From Pseudomonadota bacterium (lineage in GTDB: Bacteria; Pseudomonadota; Gammaproteobacteria; Steroidobacterales; Steroidobacteraceae), in contig JAEWBG010000101.1 in NCBI GenBank assembly GCA_023391335.1, forward strand, positions 1-64,000: 64,000 nt of DNA, in the 5' to 3' direction. The translations under genes were made by a program, and so were the position numbers. Shown here one piece after another: positions 16,346 to 25,282 of the stretch (position 1 is its first letter; each line of letters begins with the position of its first letter). The notes under the pieces were generated by a model that saw only the letters and a program-made list of their open reading frames with translations, had not been told where the DNA came from and made no database searches.

Positions 16346-16363
16346 CTACTATCCGAGTAGTAA
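16346..16363. promoter_or_regulatory. BlaI-type operator dyad 2
   Basis: CTACTATCCGAGTAGTAA has the arms TACTA and TAGTA and ends just before the GGAGGG ribosome-binding site of the BlaI-like gene. Two spaced dyads ahead of a BlaI gene match the usual operator layout. Confidence 0.65.
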
Positions 16364-16378
16364 TTGGAGGGACGCCGA

Positions 16379-16771
16379 ATGCGCGTGGTGCTGGCGGATC
16401 GCGAAGCGGAAATCATGCAAGTGCTCTGGGAGCACGGACCTTCGACAGTGACTGAAGTCCGCGAACGGCTGAAGGATGACCTGGCGTACACCACCGTACT
16501 CACCATCCTTCGCAATCTCGAAGCGAAGGAGTACGTCGGGCCCAGCAAGGATGGACGCGCGCATCGCTACGCGCCGCTGATTTCTTCGGAAAGCGCGCGC
16601 CGTAGCGCGTTGCGAGATCTTTCCGCAAAACTGTTCAAAGGCTCTGCGGAATTGCTGCTCACGCATTTCGTCGCGGACCAGAAGCTCAGCGACGAAGAAA
16701 TCGAGCGCATCCAGAAGATGCTCAATGAGCGACGCAAGAAGGACAAACATCAGAAGGGAGTCAAAAAGTGA
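16379..16771 (+). CDS. BlaI/MecI/CopY-family transcriptional repressor
   Basis: The 130-residue protein has an N-terminal winged helix: ADREAEIMQVLWEHGPSTVTEV, the recognition segment DLAYTTVLTILRNLEAK, and the wing GRAHRYAPLIS. A C-terminal dimerisation region with a basic tail follows. These repressors are inactivated when the partner M56 protease is activated. The start is ATG 16379 with GGAGGG upstream; a TTG 15 bases earlier is also open. The stop overlaps the start of the protease gene. Confidence 0.93.
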   Translation: MRVVLADREAEIMQVLWEHGPSTVTEVRERLKDDLAYTTVLTILRNLEAKEYVGPSKDGRAHRYAPLISSESARRSALRDLSAKLFKGSAELLLTHFVADQKLSDEEIERIQKMLNERRKKDKHQKGVKK

Positions 16772-18969
16772 TGCTGCGCTTTGCCCTATATGCTTTAGCA
16801 CTCAGCGCCTTGTTCAGCGCCGCCGCTTGGGCATTGGAACGAGCGCAGATCGCGGCACGTCAACCGCGCCGATGGGTTTGGCTCGTGGCCATGCTCGCGA
16901 GCATCTGTGCACCCGCTGTAAATCATTTCATTCCGGCTCGAATCGTTCCTGTTCACATCAGCGCGCCTGCCGCAGCGAGCGCTCCAACGCAAATTGCCCA
17001 GACTGAGCAGCCTGCAGTCACCGCGACCGTTCGAGTTCAGCACACAGCGAACTGGCACATACCCGAATTGCCATCGATAGATCGAGTGCTTCGGCTCGCG
17101 TGGATCGTCGCATCGTGCGCTTTGCTGCTGAGTTATCTCTGCGCAATGCTTGCGTTGCAAAGACGCGCGCAAAGCTGGACTCGGCGCGACATCGATGGCC
17201 ACTCGGTTCTATCAAGCGGCGACATTGGCCCAGCTGTGATCGGCGTTTGGACGAATCGGATCGTAGTTCCAAGTTGGATCTTCGATGCAAGCCCGCAATT
17301 GCGGTCGGCCGCACTGCTGCATGAACAGCAGCACATCCGTGGCAGAGACTCCCTCATGCTGAACGCGGCGCTGCTATGCGCAATCTTGATGCCTTGGAAT
17401 CCTCTGTTGTGGTGGCAGTTGAAGTGCCTTCGATTTGCGATCGAGACGGACTGCGATTGCCGCGTGCTAGCGGAGGGCGTGGCCGTTGCCGACTACGGCG
17501 ATGCCTTGCTGACGATTGGACGCCAGCAACACGGATTGGCGTTGGGTGCGATCTCCCTCATCGAGCCTGCCTCCCAACTCGAACGAAGGATAAAGAACAT
17601 GACTAACGCGCAACCGAATCGACCGAAGCTCATTGCATCTGCGTGGGCCCTCTGCTGCGCGACTGTTGTGGCGTTCGCAGGTCAGATCGATACGCCGGCG
17701 GCTAGCGGACTGCGATTGCCGCCGCCCGGCACCGATCTGCAATACACCCTCAACCAGATCGTGCATGACGCTTTCCCGGACCTCTTCAAGCAGCACTTAG
17801 CTCAGCCGGTCTCGCTGAAGTTGATTCTGAATAACGACCTATCGATCGACTACTCCGAAAAGAAACTCTGGCCGGTGGGTACATCAATGGAGACTGCACT
17901 GCCCTCGCCTTCTACTCCCACCGCTGGTTTCGATGTCTCGCTGTTAGATCCGAACGATCCGCTGTCGGTGCACCAAATCAAGCAAACATCTACAGACGGA
18001 GAGCCCGTTTTCATTCATATCGTTGTTCGCGGCATTCATAAATCGCGTACGGCACAACAGATCCGTGCTGCCTTGAAGAAAGCCTATTCGGATGTGTATG
18101 CGAAGGCGTTCGCCTCGGATGAAGTATTGATTGCGCTATTCGATCGTAGTGGCAATGTGAAGCGAGTGAGCTCCAAGCGAATACCGGGGACGTTGACCCC
18201 ACGCGACTACGTCAGTCAGTTGAGCGAACTTGGCGCATCGCCAGCCGACATCGCGGTGGTCAATTCGATCGGCCGATCAACCGTACCGGTGGCCGCTCCG
18301 ACCATCATCTACGCATTCCCGCTCACGGGCCGCGCCGAAGTCGATGCCAATCCGCTGAGTCCGGTTGCGCCGCATATGCGTCAGGTCCAGCGCGCACTGG
18401 CTGAGAAGTATTTTCCAGCGCTGATGAATGATTCGGTCCTCGCGCATGAACTGCTCTGGATCGCGCTGAATCCGCGCGGGGAAGTGATCTCTTCAGGTTC
18501 GTCCGTCAACAATCCGGAGACACTTAGCTCCCACTTCGATCGCATTGCGCCGAACAGCGAAGTGATCGCACGGCAGACGTTACCTGCAAACGATTTGTTC
18601 GGTCGCAAGATCGACGATACTCAAGGCGAACCGGTGCTGATCTCATATCGCGACGGAACTTTGCTTCACGGCGAATCGGCGAGGATGCGTTTCGGAGAAC
18701 CTCACTTGTTTCAAATCGAAGGTATGTTCCGTCTGCAACTCACCGGCACGGATTTGTCGCCCAAAGAAATGGAGCTGCATGCTCAAGTACAGGTCGACTC
18801 GCACGGGCGTACGGATCTGAGCGATCCGTGGGAAACAGCTGCACAACCGATCCTGCGTGTCGGGTACGGCGAGAACGCGGCCATCGAACTAGGTGTGCAA
18901 TACCCCGATCAGCCGAAAGGCTCTGTGTGGCGCATCGAAGTGACGCCCATCCGCCTAGGGGAACTCTGA
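16771..18969 (+). CDS. BlaR1/MecR1-like M56 metallopeptidase with a novel triplicated C-terminal region
   Basis: The protein has about 732 residues (GTG 16768 is an equivalent start). The N-terminal third is an M56 integral-membrane protease: membrane segments, the zinc motif HEQQH (185-189, counted from the GTG) and the downstream acidic ligand region FAIETDCDCRV. Partners normally sense beta-lactams through a penicillin-binding domain. Here no SxxK/SxN/KTG set is seen; instead the extracytoplasmic part has three similar segments at about 325-370, 432-478 and 540-585. The signal sensed is therefore unknown. It is translationally coupled to the BlaI gene. A hairpin (18981-19003) follows the stop. 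Confidence 0.85.
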   Translation: MLRFALYALALSALFSAAAWALERAQIAARQPRRWVWLVAMLASICAPAVNHFIPARIVPVHISAPAAASAPTQIAQTEQPAVTATVRVQHTANWHIPELPSIDRVLRLAWIVASCALLLSYLCAMLALQRRAQSWTRRDIDGHSVLSSGDIGPAVIGVWTNRIVVPSWIFDASPQLRSAALLHEQQHIRGRDSLMLNAALLCAILMPWNPLLWWQLKCLRFAIETDCDCRVLAEGVAVADYGDALLTIGRQQHGLALGAISLIEPASQLERRIKNMTNAQPNRPKLIASAWALCCATVVAFAGQIDTPAASGLRLPPPGTDLQYTLNQIVHDAFPDLFKQHLAQPVSLKLILNNDLSIDYSEKKLWPVGTSMETALPSPSTPTAGFDVSLLDPNDPLSVHQIKQTSTDGEPVFIHIVVRGIHKSRTAQQIRAALKKAYSDVYAKAFASDEVLIALFDRSGNVKRVSSKRIPGTLTPRDYVSQLSELGASPADIAVVNSIGRSTVPVAAPTIIYAFPLTGRAEVDANPLSPVAPHMRQVQRALAEKYFPALMNDSVLAHELLWIALNPRGEVISSGSSVNNPETLSSHFDRIAPNSEVIARQTLPANDLFGRKIDDTQGEPVLISYRDGTLLHGESARMRFGEPHLFQIEGMFRLQLTGTDLSPKEMELHAQVQVDSHGRTDLSDPWETAAQPILRVGYGENAAIELGVQYPDQPKGSVWRIEVTPIRLGEL

Positions 18970-18980
18970 GCTAGATCACG

Positions 18981-19003
18981 CGCGCTGGCGCAATGCCAGC
19001 GCG
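18981..19003. terminator. Hairpin between convergent genes
   Basis: CGCGCTGGC-GCAAT-GCCAGCGCG forms a perfect 9-bp stem just after the M56 gene and before the end of the opposing small gene. It has no U-tract on either strand, so it may be a transcript-end stabiliser rather than a classic terminator. Confidence 0.5.
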
Positions 19004-19010
19004 GACCCGA

Positions 19011-19229
19011 CTACTTCGGCTCCGGCTCACACACCGCGCACTGCTTTCCTTTGCGCGCTTTGTAGATGTCGGCGACCAAGAAAACGACGGCGGTGATGAC
19101 GCTCCAAATTCCGGCTTGCACGCCGGCGTAAGACAACCCTCGCCCTCTGAGCAGATGCGAAAGCGCGATGATGACGAACGCGCTAACCAGAACGAGCAAG
19201 AAACGTCGCAGTCTGATTCGAGTCATCAT
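19011..19229 (-). CDS. Small membrane protein of unknown function
   Basis: The 72-residue product has two hydrophobic segments (FLLVLVSAFVIIALSHLL and GIWSVITAVVFLVADIY) and a cytoplasmic tail with a CxxC (QCAVCEPE). It starts 30 bases downstream of lgt and is probably co-transcribed with it. I do not recognise a family. Confidence 0.6.
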   Translation of the reverse strand: MMTRIRLRRFLLVLVSAFVIIALSHLLRGRGLSYAGVQAGIWSVITAVVFLVADIYKARKGKQCAVCEPEPK

Positions 19230-19259
19230 TCCAATCTCCTTCGGACGTTATTGTCTGCG

Positions 19260-20057
19260 TCAAACCGCGGTGCCAAAGCGTGGATAGCGATACGCACGCC
19301 AGATCATGACCACACCCAGCGCAACGAACGGAATGCTCAGGTACTGGCCGACGGTGATCATCTGCCCCGCTTCGTACGCAGCTTGCGGTGTTTTGAAGAA
19401 TTCGAGAATGAAGCGCGCCGTGAACACCAACACCATGAACCACCCGAACAGCAATCCGTGTGCGATGTCTTTTCCCTTGCTTCGATACATCGCAATTAGC
19501 ACGAAGAAGATAACGAGATAAGCGGCGGCCTCGTAGAGTTGCACCGGGTGACGCGGCAGGGCATCGACACGTTCGAACACCACGCCCCACGAGCCGGAGG
19601 TGGGTTTGCCGACGATTTCCGAATTTAGGAAATTGGCGACGCGGATGAACACCGCGCCCAAGGCAGTGGTCACCGCGATTCGATCGACTAACCATAGAAA
19701 CGGCAGCGGCGGATCCATCCTACGTTGCGCGATCCACAGCGCGATGAGCATGCCGATGGCACCACCATGGCTCGCAAGGCCGCCTTCCCACACTTTAAGA
19801 ATGTCGAGCGGATGAGCGAGGTAGTACTGCGGATCGTAGAACAGACAGTGAACCAGTCTGGCACCGATGATAGCGCCCAGCAGCAGAATCAGCAGCAATC
19901 GCTCAGCTCGTTCGCGCGGCACACCTTCGGCGACGAACATGCGTCCCAAGATCCACTGACCGACGAAGAACCCGCCGACGAAGAGGATGCCGTACCAACG
20001 TGCTTGCAAAAAGCCAAGCGAGAACAGAATCGGGTCGAAATCCCAGTGGATGATCAT
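19260..20057 (-). CDS. lgt: Prolipoprotein diacylglyceryl transferase
   Basis: Lgt transfers diacylglycerol from phosphatidylglycerol to the lipobox cysteine of prolipoproteins in the inner membrane. The 265-residue protein has seven membrane segments and the Lgt signature GGLASHGGAIG, with RVANFLNSEIVGKPT and ARFILEFFKTPQ. The start is taken as MIIHWDFDP (ATG 20057), where homologues begin; the frame is open 42 bases upstream. Several lipoproteins in this window (52480, 53330, 46436, 63696) would be its clients. Confidence 0.95.
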   Translation of the reverse strand: MIIHWDFDPILFSLGFLQARWYGILFVGGFFVGQWILGRMFVAEGVPRERAERLLLILLLGAIIGARLVHCLFYDPQYYLAHPLDILKVWEGGLASHGGAIGMLIALWIAQRRMDPPLPFLWLVDRIAVTTALGAVFIRVANFLNSEIVGKPTSGSWGVVFERVDALPRHPVQLYEAAAYLVIFFVLIAMYRSKGKDIAHGLLFGWFMVLVFTARFILEFFKTPQAAYEAGQMITVGQYLSIPFVALGVVMIWRAYRYPRFGTAV

Positions 20058-20221
20058 GAAGCGTGTGCCTTGAGGCCGTGCCGCCGAGGTTGTCTGCAAA
20101 CAATGAGCGTGTAGTGTCGCTCAGTATCCCATGAACAAGCCGGCGCGCGGCCACTCGCCACGATGGTTCACCACGCGCGTGTTCCAATCCGGCATTTTCG
20201 TTACGGCGCGAAATTGGTTGA

Positions 20222-20617
20222 TTAACGATTAGCGGCGGGATCGTGACAGACGGCTTCGATGTTGTGGCCATCGGGGTCTAGCACGAACCCGCCGTAGTAG
20301 TTCTCGTGATAGTGAGGCCGAGGACCTGGTTTGCCGTTATCCCGGCCGCCAGCCGCCAACGCTGCTGCGTAGAAGGCATCGACCATCTGATGTGTCGCAA
20401 CGCGAAATGCGACGTGAACGCGCGGTTGGTTGGGGGTGCCGTTGCTCATCCAGAAATCGGGCTTCGGCACTTCACCGAAGCCCGCAACTCGTACGCTACC
20501 TGTGACTTCCGGAGCAAGCTCCATCAGCAAGCTGTAGCCGATCGGTTTCAGCGCCTCGCAATAGAAACGTTTGCTGCGCTCGAAATCGCTAACGACCAGG
20601 CCCGTATGATCGATCAT
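20222..20617 (-). CDS. VOC (glyoxalase/bleomycin-resistance) family protein
   Basis: The 131-residue product begins MIDHTGLVVSDFERSKRFYCEALKPIG, the VOC pattern, with metal-ligand-type residues in RVHVAFRV and the C-terminal DPDGHNIEAVCH. The substrate is unknown; glyoxalase-like or ring-cleaving roles cannot be told apart. ATG 20617 has AGGAGC upstream; the open frame extends much further but only into the upstream gene. It lies 31 bases downstream of the AraC regulator. Confidence 0.9.
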   Translation of the reverse strand: MIDHTGLVVSDFERSKRFYCEALKPIGYSLLMELAPEVTGSVRVAGFGEVPKPDFWMSNGTPNQPRVHVAFRVATHQMVDAFYAAALAAGGRDNGKPGPRPHYHENYYGGFVLDPDGHNIEAVCHDPAANR

Positions 20618-20648
20618 GGCAAGCTCCTGTGCGTGGGAGCTCGCGATC

Positions 20649-21497
20649 TTAGCGTTTCTTCGCGTCCTTAAGTGGAACCCATAGTTCGACGCCACCCGCA
20701 CCGGTACGCGGATCGAAGCGATGGTCGTAGTGCTCGAGGATCGGTGCATCGGACGCTTCGAACCCCGATCGCGGTAGCCAATCGTTCCAAATGTAGTTCC
20801 AGGAATCGCGAACCTGCGCGATGTGATCGGGATGAAAGAAGATCGCATACCGGTGCGCTGGCACGTGCAGCGAATTCAGACCGTGCGGGAGTTCGGAGAT
20901 GCCTTTCACCTCCACGCCTGACATGTAGTCCATGTAGCCAGCATCATCCGTGTTGTAGACCACGCCATATGTATCCGCGCCATTCTGTTGTGGAATCGAG
21001 CCGAGATACGGCACGAAGCGCTGCCACTGCGAGGGGATCCCGCCAGCGTCTTGCTCACAGAGATACCGTTCGCTCAAACCGACAATCAGCATTGCCTCGT
21101 GCGTCTCAATACGCGGCGGCTCTAGCTTGCGTAGTGGTGCTGTATTCATGGTGCGTGCCTCGATCAAGTTGAGATGTGCAACGCTGCCCTGGCGACGAAC
21201 CGCTTCAGGTGTCGCGTTGAAGAGGTCACGAAACGCACGGGTGAATGCTTCATGAGAGTTGTATCCCGCATCCAAGGCGACGGTCAGGATGTCCTGTGAC
21301 CCGTTCGCGAGTTGATGCGCAGCTTCGCTCAATCGGCGTGCCCGCACGTATTGCATGACCGGCATACCGATCGCGGCGCCAAAAGCTCGCAGCAAATGAA
21401 AGCGTGAAACACCGGCGCACTGCGCGACTTCCTCCAGCGTCAGCTCGCTGGCGAAGTGAGCCTCAATGAACCACATTGCTCGTTTGACTGCGTCCAT
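20649..21497 (-). CDS. AraC-family regulator with GyrI-like effector-binding domain
   Basis: The 282-residue protein has an N-terminal pair of AraC helix-turn-helices (about 1-100; LTLEEVAQCAGVSRFHLLRAF and DILTVALDAGYNSHEAFTRAFRD). A GyrI/Rob-type ligand domain follows (about 125-282), recognised from VGLSERY, the C-terminal YIWNDWLPRSGF and VELWVPLK. The arrangement matches Rob/SoxS-like multidrug or stress regulators. It probably forms a unit with the downstream VOC gene. Confidence 0.92.
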   Translation of the reverse strand: MDAVKRAMWFIEAHFASELTLEEVAQCAGVSRFHLLRAFGAAIGMPVMQYVRARRLSEAAHQLANGSQDILTVALDAGYNSHEAFTRAFRDLFNATPEAVRRQGSVAHLNLIEARTMNTAPLRKLEPPRIETHEAMLIVGLSERYLCEQDAGGIPSQWQRFVPYLGSIPQQNGADTYGVVYNTDDAGYMDYMSGVEVKGISELPHGLNSLHVPAHRYAIFFHPDHIAQVRDSWNYIWNDWLPRSGFEASDAPILEHYDHRFDPRTGAGGVELWVPLKDAKKR

Positions 21498-21606
21498 AGC
21501 GCCTCTCGATCGACGGAGGGATTCTTTCGCAGCTAAGAGGCCTGTGCTTGATCGAAATTGCCCTGCATACGTGGGCGCACCTGTGTCTCACAAAGGATTC
21601 GGGGTT

Positions 21607-21945
21607 CTAGAGATCGAGGTCACCGGACAGCAATTCAGCGCTGTCGGCATCCATCACGACGGCGCCTTCCGCCAGCGCTCGAGCATGCAGCTCCTCGAGT
21701 TGTTTGTCCGTCATGAGCACCCGCGCGTGGACAAAAAGGCAGGCATCGGTCGATACCAGCGCGACAGGATTTCCGAACAAAGTGCCGCCACCTTCATCGC
21801 CGTTCCAACTCACACCCGTGCAGAGCCGCTCAGCGAGTTGCTGATAGTCATTGGCCTTGAACGTGGGGTCAGCGTCTAGGTTCAGCACGTCAGTGAGATC
21901 GTCTGGCGGCAATGCGCTTTTCACGATGACGAATTGGGATCTCAT
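21607..21945 (-). CDS. Conserved-looking cytosolic protein of unknown function
   Basis: The 112-residue acidic protein has no signal peptide or known motif. A central segment (NPVALVSTDACLFVHARVLM) and a helical C-terminus are the only visible structure. It lies 63 bases downstream of the TPR gene on the same strand. Confidence 0.55.
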   Translation of the reverse strand: MRSQFVIVKSALPPDDLTDVLNLDADPTFKANDYQQLAERLCTGVSWNGDEGGGTLFGNPVALVSTDACLFVHARVLMTDKQLEELHARALAEGAVVMDADSAELLSGDLDL

Positions 21946-22008
21946 CCACTAGCTCCTTTAGGTGGTGGATACGTCAAAGCAGAGACTCGACCTGTTCGGC
22001 GATTCTGA

Positions 22009-22758
22009 CTACTTTTTCCGCAGGTTTTCGATGTATTCCAACTCTGCCGATGACCTGGAATCTGAGGGATCAACTGCCAAAGCCTTGCGATACATGGCTT
22101 CAGCCTCATCCAATTTCCCCTGCTCCACCAGACAATAGCCTTGCCCGCGCAAAGCGCGAGTGCTGTCACTGGTCTTGGTCTCATCGTCCGAGCCTAGATC
22201 GGCAGCCGCCTCGGCTTTCTCGTAGGTCGCGATCGATTTGCCGCAATCGCCCTCTACTTGATAGACGTACGCCAACTCGGAGAGATACTGCGAACTCATC
22301 GGCGACAACGCTATAGCCTTCTCGAGAACAGGCTCTGCTTGCTCCACCTTTTTCAGCTCGATGAGCGCGTACGCCTTCATGAGATATGCATCCGCCCATG
22401 TCGAATCTGTTACTTCGACCGCCTGCTTCCCGTCACCCGGCAACGCCGCGTAAAGAACGGCTTGTTGCATGTTCTGCGCGGAATAAATCGTGCTATCGCT
22501 TCTGCTATAAACGCTTTCGTAGTGCTGAATCACTGGATCGAAGAACTCCTTGATCGCCCGCTGCGGATCGCCATCTTCGAGTACCCGCCTGCCATCGATC
22601 AGCGCCTGCAAGTCCTCACTAGGCTCGTCGCTCGCTTGTTTCTCTTCTGAAACCTGCGGTCCCTCTGCCGCGCTTGATTGCGACGACAAGAACGCAAGGC
22701 ACAAAATCGCTGTGAGGTGTTTCGCGCTGAGTAGCGGCCGCTGCCAGTGAGCTTTCAT
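22009..22758 (-). CDS. Secreted TPR-repeat protein
   Basis: The 249-residue protein has a signal peptide (about 1-30, ending SSQSSAAE). An acidic stretch is followed by tetratricopeptide repeats from about 120: ADAYLMKAYALIELKKVEQAE, SQYLSELAYVYQVEGDCGKS and RALRGQGYCLVEQGKLDEAE. TPRs give protein-protein contacts; the partner is unknown. AGGAGAAAGCT lies ahead of ATG 22758. Confidence 0.82.
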   Translation of the reverse strand: MKAHWQRPLLSAKHLTAILCLAFLSSQSSAAEGPQVSEEKQASDEPSEDLQALIDGRRVLEDGDPQRAIKEFFDPVIQHYESVYSRSDSTIYSAQNMQQAVLYAALPGDGKQAVEVTDSTWADAYLMKAYALIELKKVEQAEPVLEKAIALSPMSSQYLSELAYVYQVEGDCGKSIATYEKAEAAADLGSDDETKTSDSTRALRGQGYCLVEQGKLDEAEAMYRKALAVDPSDSRSSAELEYIENLRKK

Positions 22759-22859
22759 AGCTTTCTCCTAGTTATCGAAATGACGTTTGTTGATCCATCC
22801 CTATGCGACCGCGCTAACTGGGGTGCGATCACGTGACAGCAATCATTCGTTGCTTGCGT

Positions 22860-23489
22860 TCAGTTACGGCTCGTCGCCAAACGCAATCCCAAGAACACGA
22901 ACACGCCACCGACGGCACGCGATAGCCATTGCCAGCCACTTGGGTGACGAACGAAGAAGTTGCGCAGCTTGCCTGCGGCTAGCGCTAACGTGAGGCACCA
23001 CACTGTGCCCGTCGCAACGAACGTCAGTCCAAGCAGAATGAACGCTTGTACTTTGGTCGTGCTTGCAGGTTCGATGAACTGCGGCATGAAAGCCAAAAAG
23101 AAGAGCGCCACTTTGGGATTGAACACGTTCGTCAGAATGCCCGCGCGAAATGCGCCGTTAGCGCCAGCCTGCCCGCTAGTTTGCATCTGAAGCTGTGGCG
23201 AGGTCTTACTGAACAGCATTCGGCCGCCCAAGTAGACAAGATACGCAGCGCCAATGAGTTTGACCGCCGTGAACGCCGCCGCGGAGGTCGCAAGGACTGC
23301 GGAAAGTCCCAACGCCGCCATGACAGTGTGAATCAATGATCCAACAGAAATCCCCAATGCGGATGCCACGCCATTCTTCGTTCCCTCCGCAATGCTGCGC
23401 CCAAGGATGAAGAACGTGTCCTGCCCCGGTGTGAGATTGAGCAAGATGCCGGTAGTAACGAAGAGCAGGTAGTGGTGAATGCCTAGCAT
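22860..23489 (-). CDS. LysE/RhtB-family amino-acid exporter
   Basis: The 209-residue protein has six membrane helices. The family motif LLNLTPGQDTFFILGRSIAEG near residue 20 and FNPKVALFFLAFMPQF mid-protein identify LysE/RhtB (threonine, homoserine or lysine efflux type). The substrate is not predictable. It is a single gene, flanked upstream by a repeat-rich intergenic region. Confidence 0.92.
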   Translation of the reverse strand: MLGIHHYLLFVTTGILLNLTPGQDTFFILGRSIAEGTKNGVASALGISVGSLIHTVMAALGLSAVLATSAAAFTAVKLIGAAYLVYLGGRMLFSKTSPQLQMQTSGQAGANGAFRAGILTNVFNPKVALFFLAFMPQFIEPASTTKVQAFILLGLTFVATGTVWCLTLALAAGKLRNFFVRHPSGWQWLSRAVGGVFVFLGLRLATSRN

Positions 23490-23502
23490 GGTGAAATCAG
23501 TG

Positions 23503-23537
23503 GTGACGGGTGACGGGTGACGGGTGACGGGTGACGG
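23503..23537 (+). repeat. Five perfect tandem copies of GTGACGG
   Basis: The 7-mer GTGACGG repeats at 23503, 23510, 23517, 23524 and 23531 immediately upstream of the LysE start. It could vary in copy number by slippage and alter promoter spacing (inference). Confidence 0.85.
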
Positions 23538-23822
23538 GCAAGATTAAAGCCCGGAAGCGGACGCAACACAAAGAGCGCATAGACACGGCCGTAATCGGCT
23601 GTGCGTTGAGAGTTGACGGTAAGAGAAGGAAGCGACCGATCCCAGGGTCGCACAGGAGTTGGTGTTATTGCCCCGTGTTCGCCGTGAGTTCTTCTCTGCA
23701 TTGCGAAGCGAGTGAGAGCGCTCCGCGCGTGAGGAGTGAAACTCGAAAGGCAGTCGGATATTCGCGTCTGGTGAGCGGCGATGTTCACGCGCGCAGCGCT
23801 CTCACCTCATCACTGCATCACC

Positions 23823-23845
23823 AAAAAACCGGGCTTTCGCCCGGT
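23823..23845 (-). terminator. Intrinsic terminator downstream of the MgtC gene
   Basis: On the minus strand ACCGGGC-GAAA-GCCCGGT is followed by six T residues. It lies about 210 bases beyond the MgtC stop, with interspersed repeats between. Confidence 0.65.
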
Positions 23846-24054
23846 GCCTACGCGGGTGCGCCCCCGTACTCTCAGTGTCCTCCGTGTGAAACTCTTGAGT
23901 GACTGGTGACTACTGACTGGTGACTTACAAGAAGAGTCTCTACGCCGTGTTTCCCGTGGAATCTCTCCCGGTTGTCGGTTGAGGGTTGGCAGCACGAAGG
24001 TTTTGAATCAGACCACACGTCACACCCTACACGTGCAGCTCACACGTCATCTTC

Positions 24055-24762
24055 TCAATCCACCGTCGTCGAAATTCTAAACTCTTTGATCGACGGCATC
24101 GCCGAGAGTGTCTCGCTCAGTTTGGTTGCACGCGCCAATCGGAGCGAGCGGATGCTCATACGGTATTCGAAAAAATTCGCTTCGCGCTCCAATCGATAGC
24201 TCAGATTGGCTACGGTGAAGCCGTGCTCTTTGAGCAGCAGACGTAACTCGTGCTCCGCCATCGTGTGCTCAACCGCGAATCGCAACACTAGGTAGGCATA
24301 AAACTGCATCGGCATACGGTTTTCGATCCAACGAAACACCGACAATGTCCCGAGGGTAAGCACGGTCGCGACAAATACGGGGAAGAAGAATCCAATCCCA
24401 ATGAGGATGCCGATTGCAGCGGTGATCCAGATCGAGGCCGCAGTCGTCAAACCCCTGATCGAAAATCCTTCCTTAATAATGGTACCGGCACCGAGGAAGC
24501 CGATGCCCGTCATGATGCCTTGCGCCAGGCGGGTTGGATCCAGCGTGATGCGGCCTTGCGATACGGCCGGAAACCAAAGCGCTTCGTAGACGGTGACCAA
24601 CATGAGAACTGCGGTCGACAAACACACGAGCCCGTGCGTGCGGAATCCTGCAGGGCGACCGTGGTAGCTGCGCTCGAGGCCGATCAGGCCGCCGACCGCC
24701 AACGCGACGATCAACCGCAAGGTGATTTCTCGATAAATCGGATCATCGAAGGCCTGTAGCAT
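24055..24762 (-). CDS. MgtC/SapB family membrane protein
   Basis: The 235-residue protein has an N-terminal five-helix MgtC domain (RLIVALAVGGLIGLERSYHGRPAGFRTH and GIGFLGAGTIIKEG, the strongest signatures) and a C-terminal ACT-like domain (about 150-235). MgtC proteins are linked to magnesium limitation, acid survival and F-ATPase modulation in some species. No magnesium-transporter gene is adjacent. Confidence 0.92.
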   Translation of the reverse strand: MLQAFDDPIYREITLRLIVALAVGGLIGLERSYHGRPAGFRTHGLVCLSTAVLMLVTVYEALWFPAVSQGRITLDPTRLAQGIMTGIGFLGAGTIIKEGFSIRGLTTAASIWITAAIGILIGIGFFFPVFVATVLTLGTLSVFRWIENRMPMQFYAYLVLRFAVEHTMAEHELRLLLKEHGFTVANLSYRLEREANFFEYRMSIRSLRLARATKLSETLSAMPSIKEFRISTTVD

Positions 24763-24875
24763 GCGTGCATTGTATTGAGTTTCCGTCGCATGTGACCTGT
24801 TGAGCTTACGTACCCACTTGATGAGAGGCTCGCCGCAGCATCATGCTGTGCCTCCCTTCCGGCAAGGAGACTCCC

Positions 24876-25226
24876 ATGAAACATCACGGCAGCTGCCATT
24901 GCGGCAAAGTGCGCTTCGAAGTAGAAGGCGATGTCACCGGCGCGATCGCCTGTAACTGCTCCATATGCTCGCGCAAGGGCTCGCTGCTGTGGTTCGTACC
25001 CAGAGCGAATCTCAAGCTCTTAACGCCGGAGTCCGATCTCAGCACCTACACGTTCAACAAGCACGTCATCAAGCACCACTTCTGCAACGTGTGCGGCATT
25101 CATCCATTCGGCGTGGGTGTCGATCCGAAAGGAAATCCCATGGCGGCAATCAATCTGCGAACGCTCGAGGATTTCGATCTCGCATCGGTTCCCGTCAAAC
25201 ACTACGACGGTAAGAACAAGCCGTAA
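24876..25226 (+). CDS. GFA family zinc protein (second copy in window)
   Basis: The 116-residue protein carries GSCHCGKVRFEVEG, CNCSICSRKG and HHFCNVCGIHPF, the cysteine ligands of the GFA/CENP-V fold. AAGGAG lies seven bases ahead of ATG 24876, which is why I prefer it over the upstream in-frame codon. It is only distantly like the copy at 15422-15823, so recent duplication is unlikely. Confidence 0.92.
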   Translation: MKHHGSCHCGKVRFEVEGDVTGAIACNCSICSRKGSLLWFVPRANLKLLTPESDLSTYTFNKHVIKHHFCNVCGIHPFGVGVDPKGNPMAAINLRTLEDFDLASVPVKHYDGKNKP

Positions 25227-25282
25227 GCGTGATCATCGCGTCGCATATCGACGCGTCGCATCACACGTCGCACATCGACGGA

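Larger units (their letters stand above)
23490..24054. other. 565-bp intergenic repeat region
   Basis: No gene is supported. It holds five GTGACGG tandem copies (23503-23537), a GGACGCAACACAAAG word (23559-23580), an intrinsic terminator (23823-23845), the CCTCCGTGTGAAACT word (about 23878-23895), GTGACTGGTGACTAC words (23898-23928) and a GGTTGAGGGTTGGCAG word near 23980. Confidence 0.6.
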
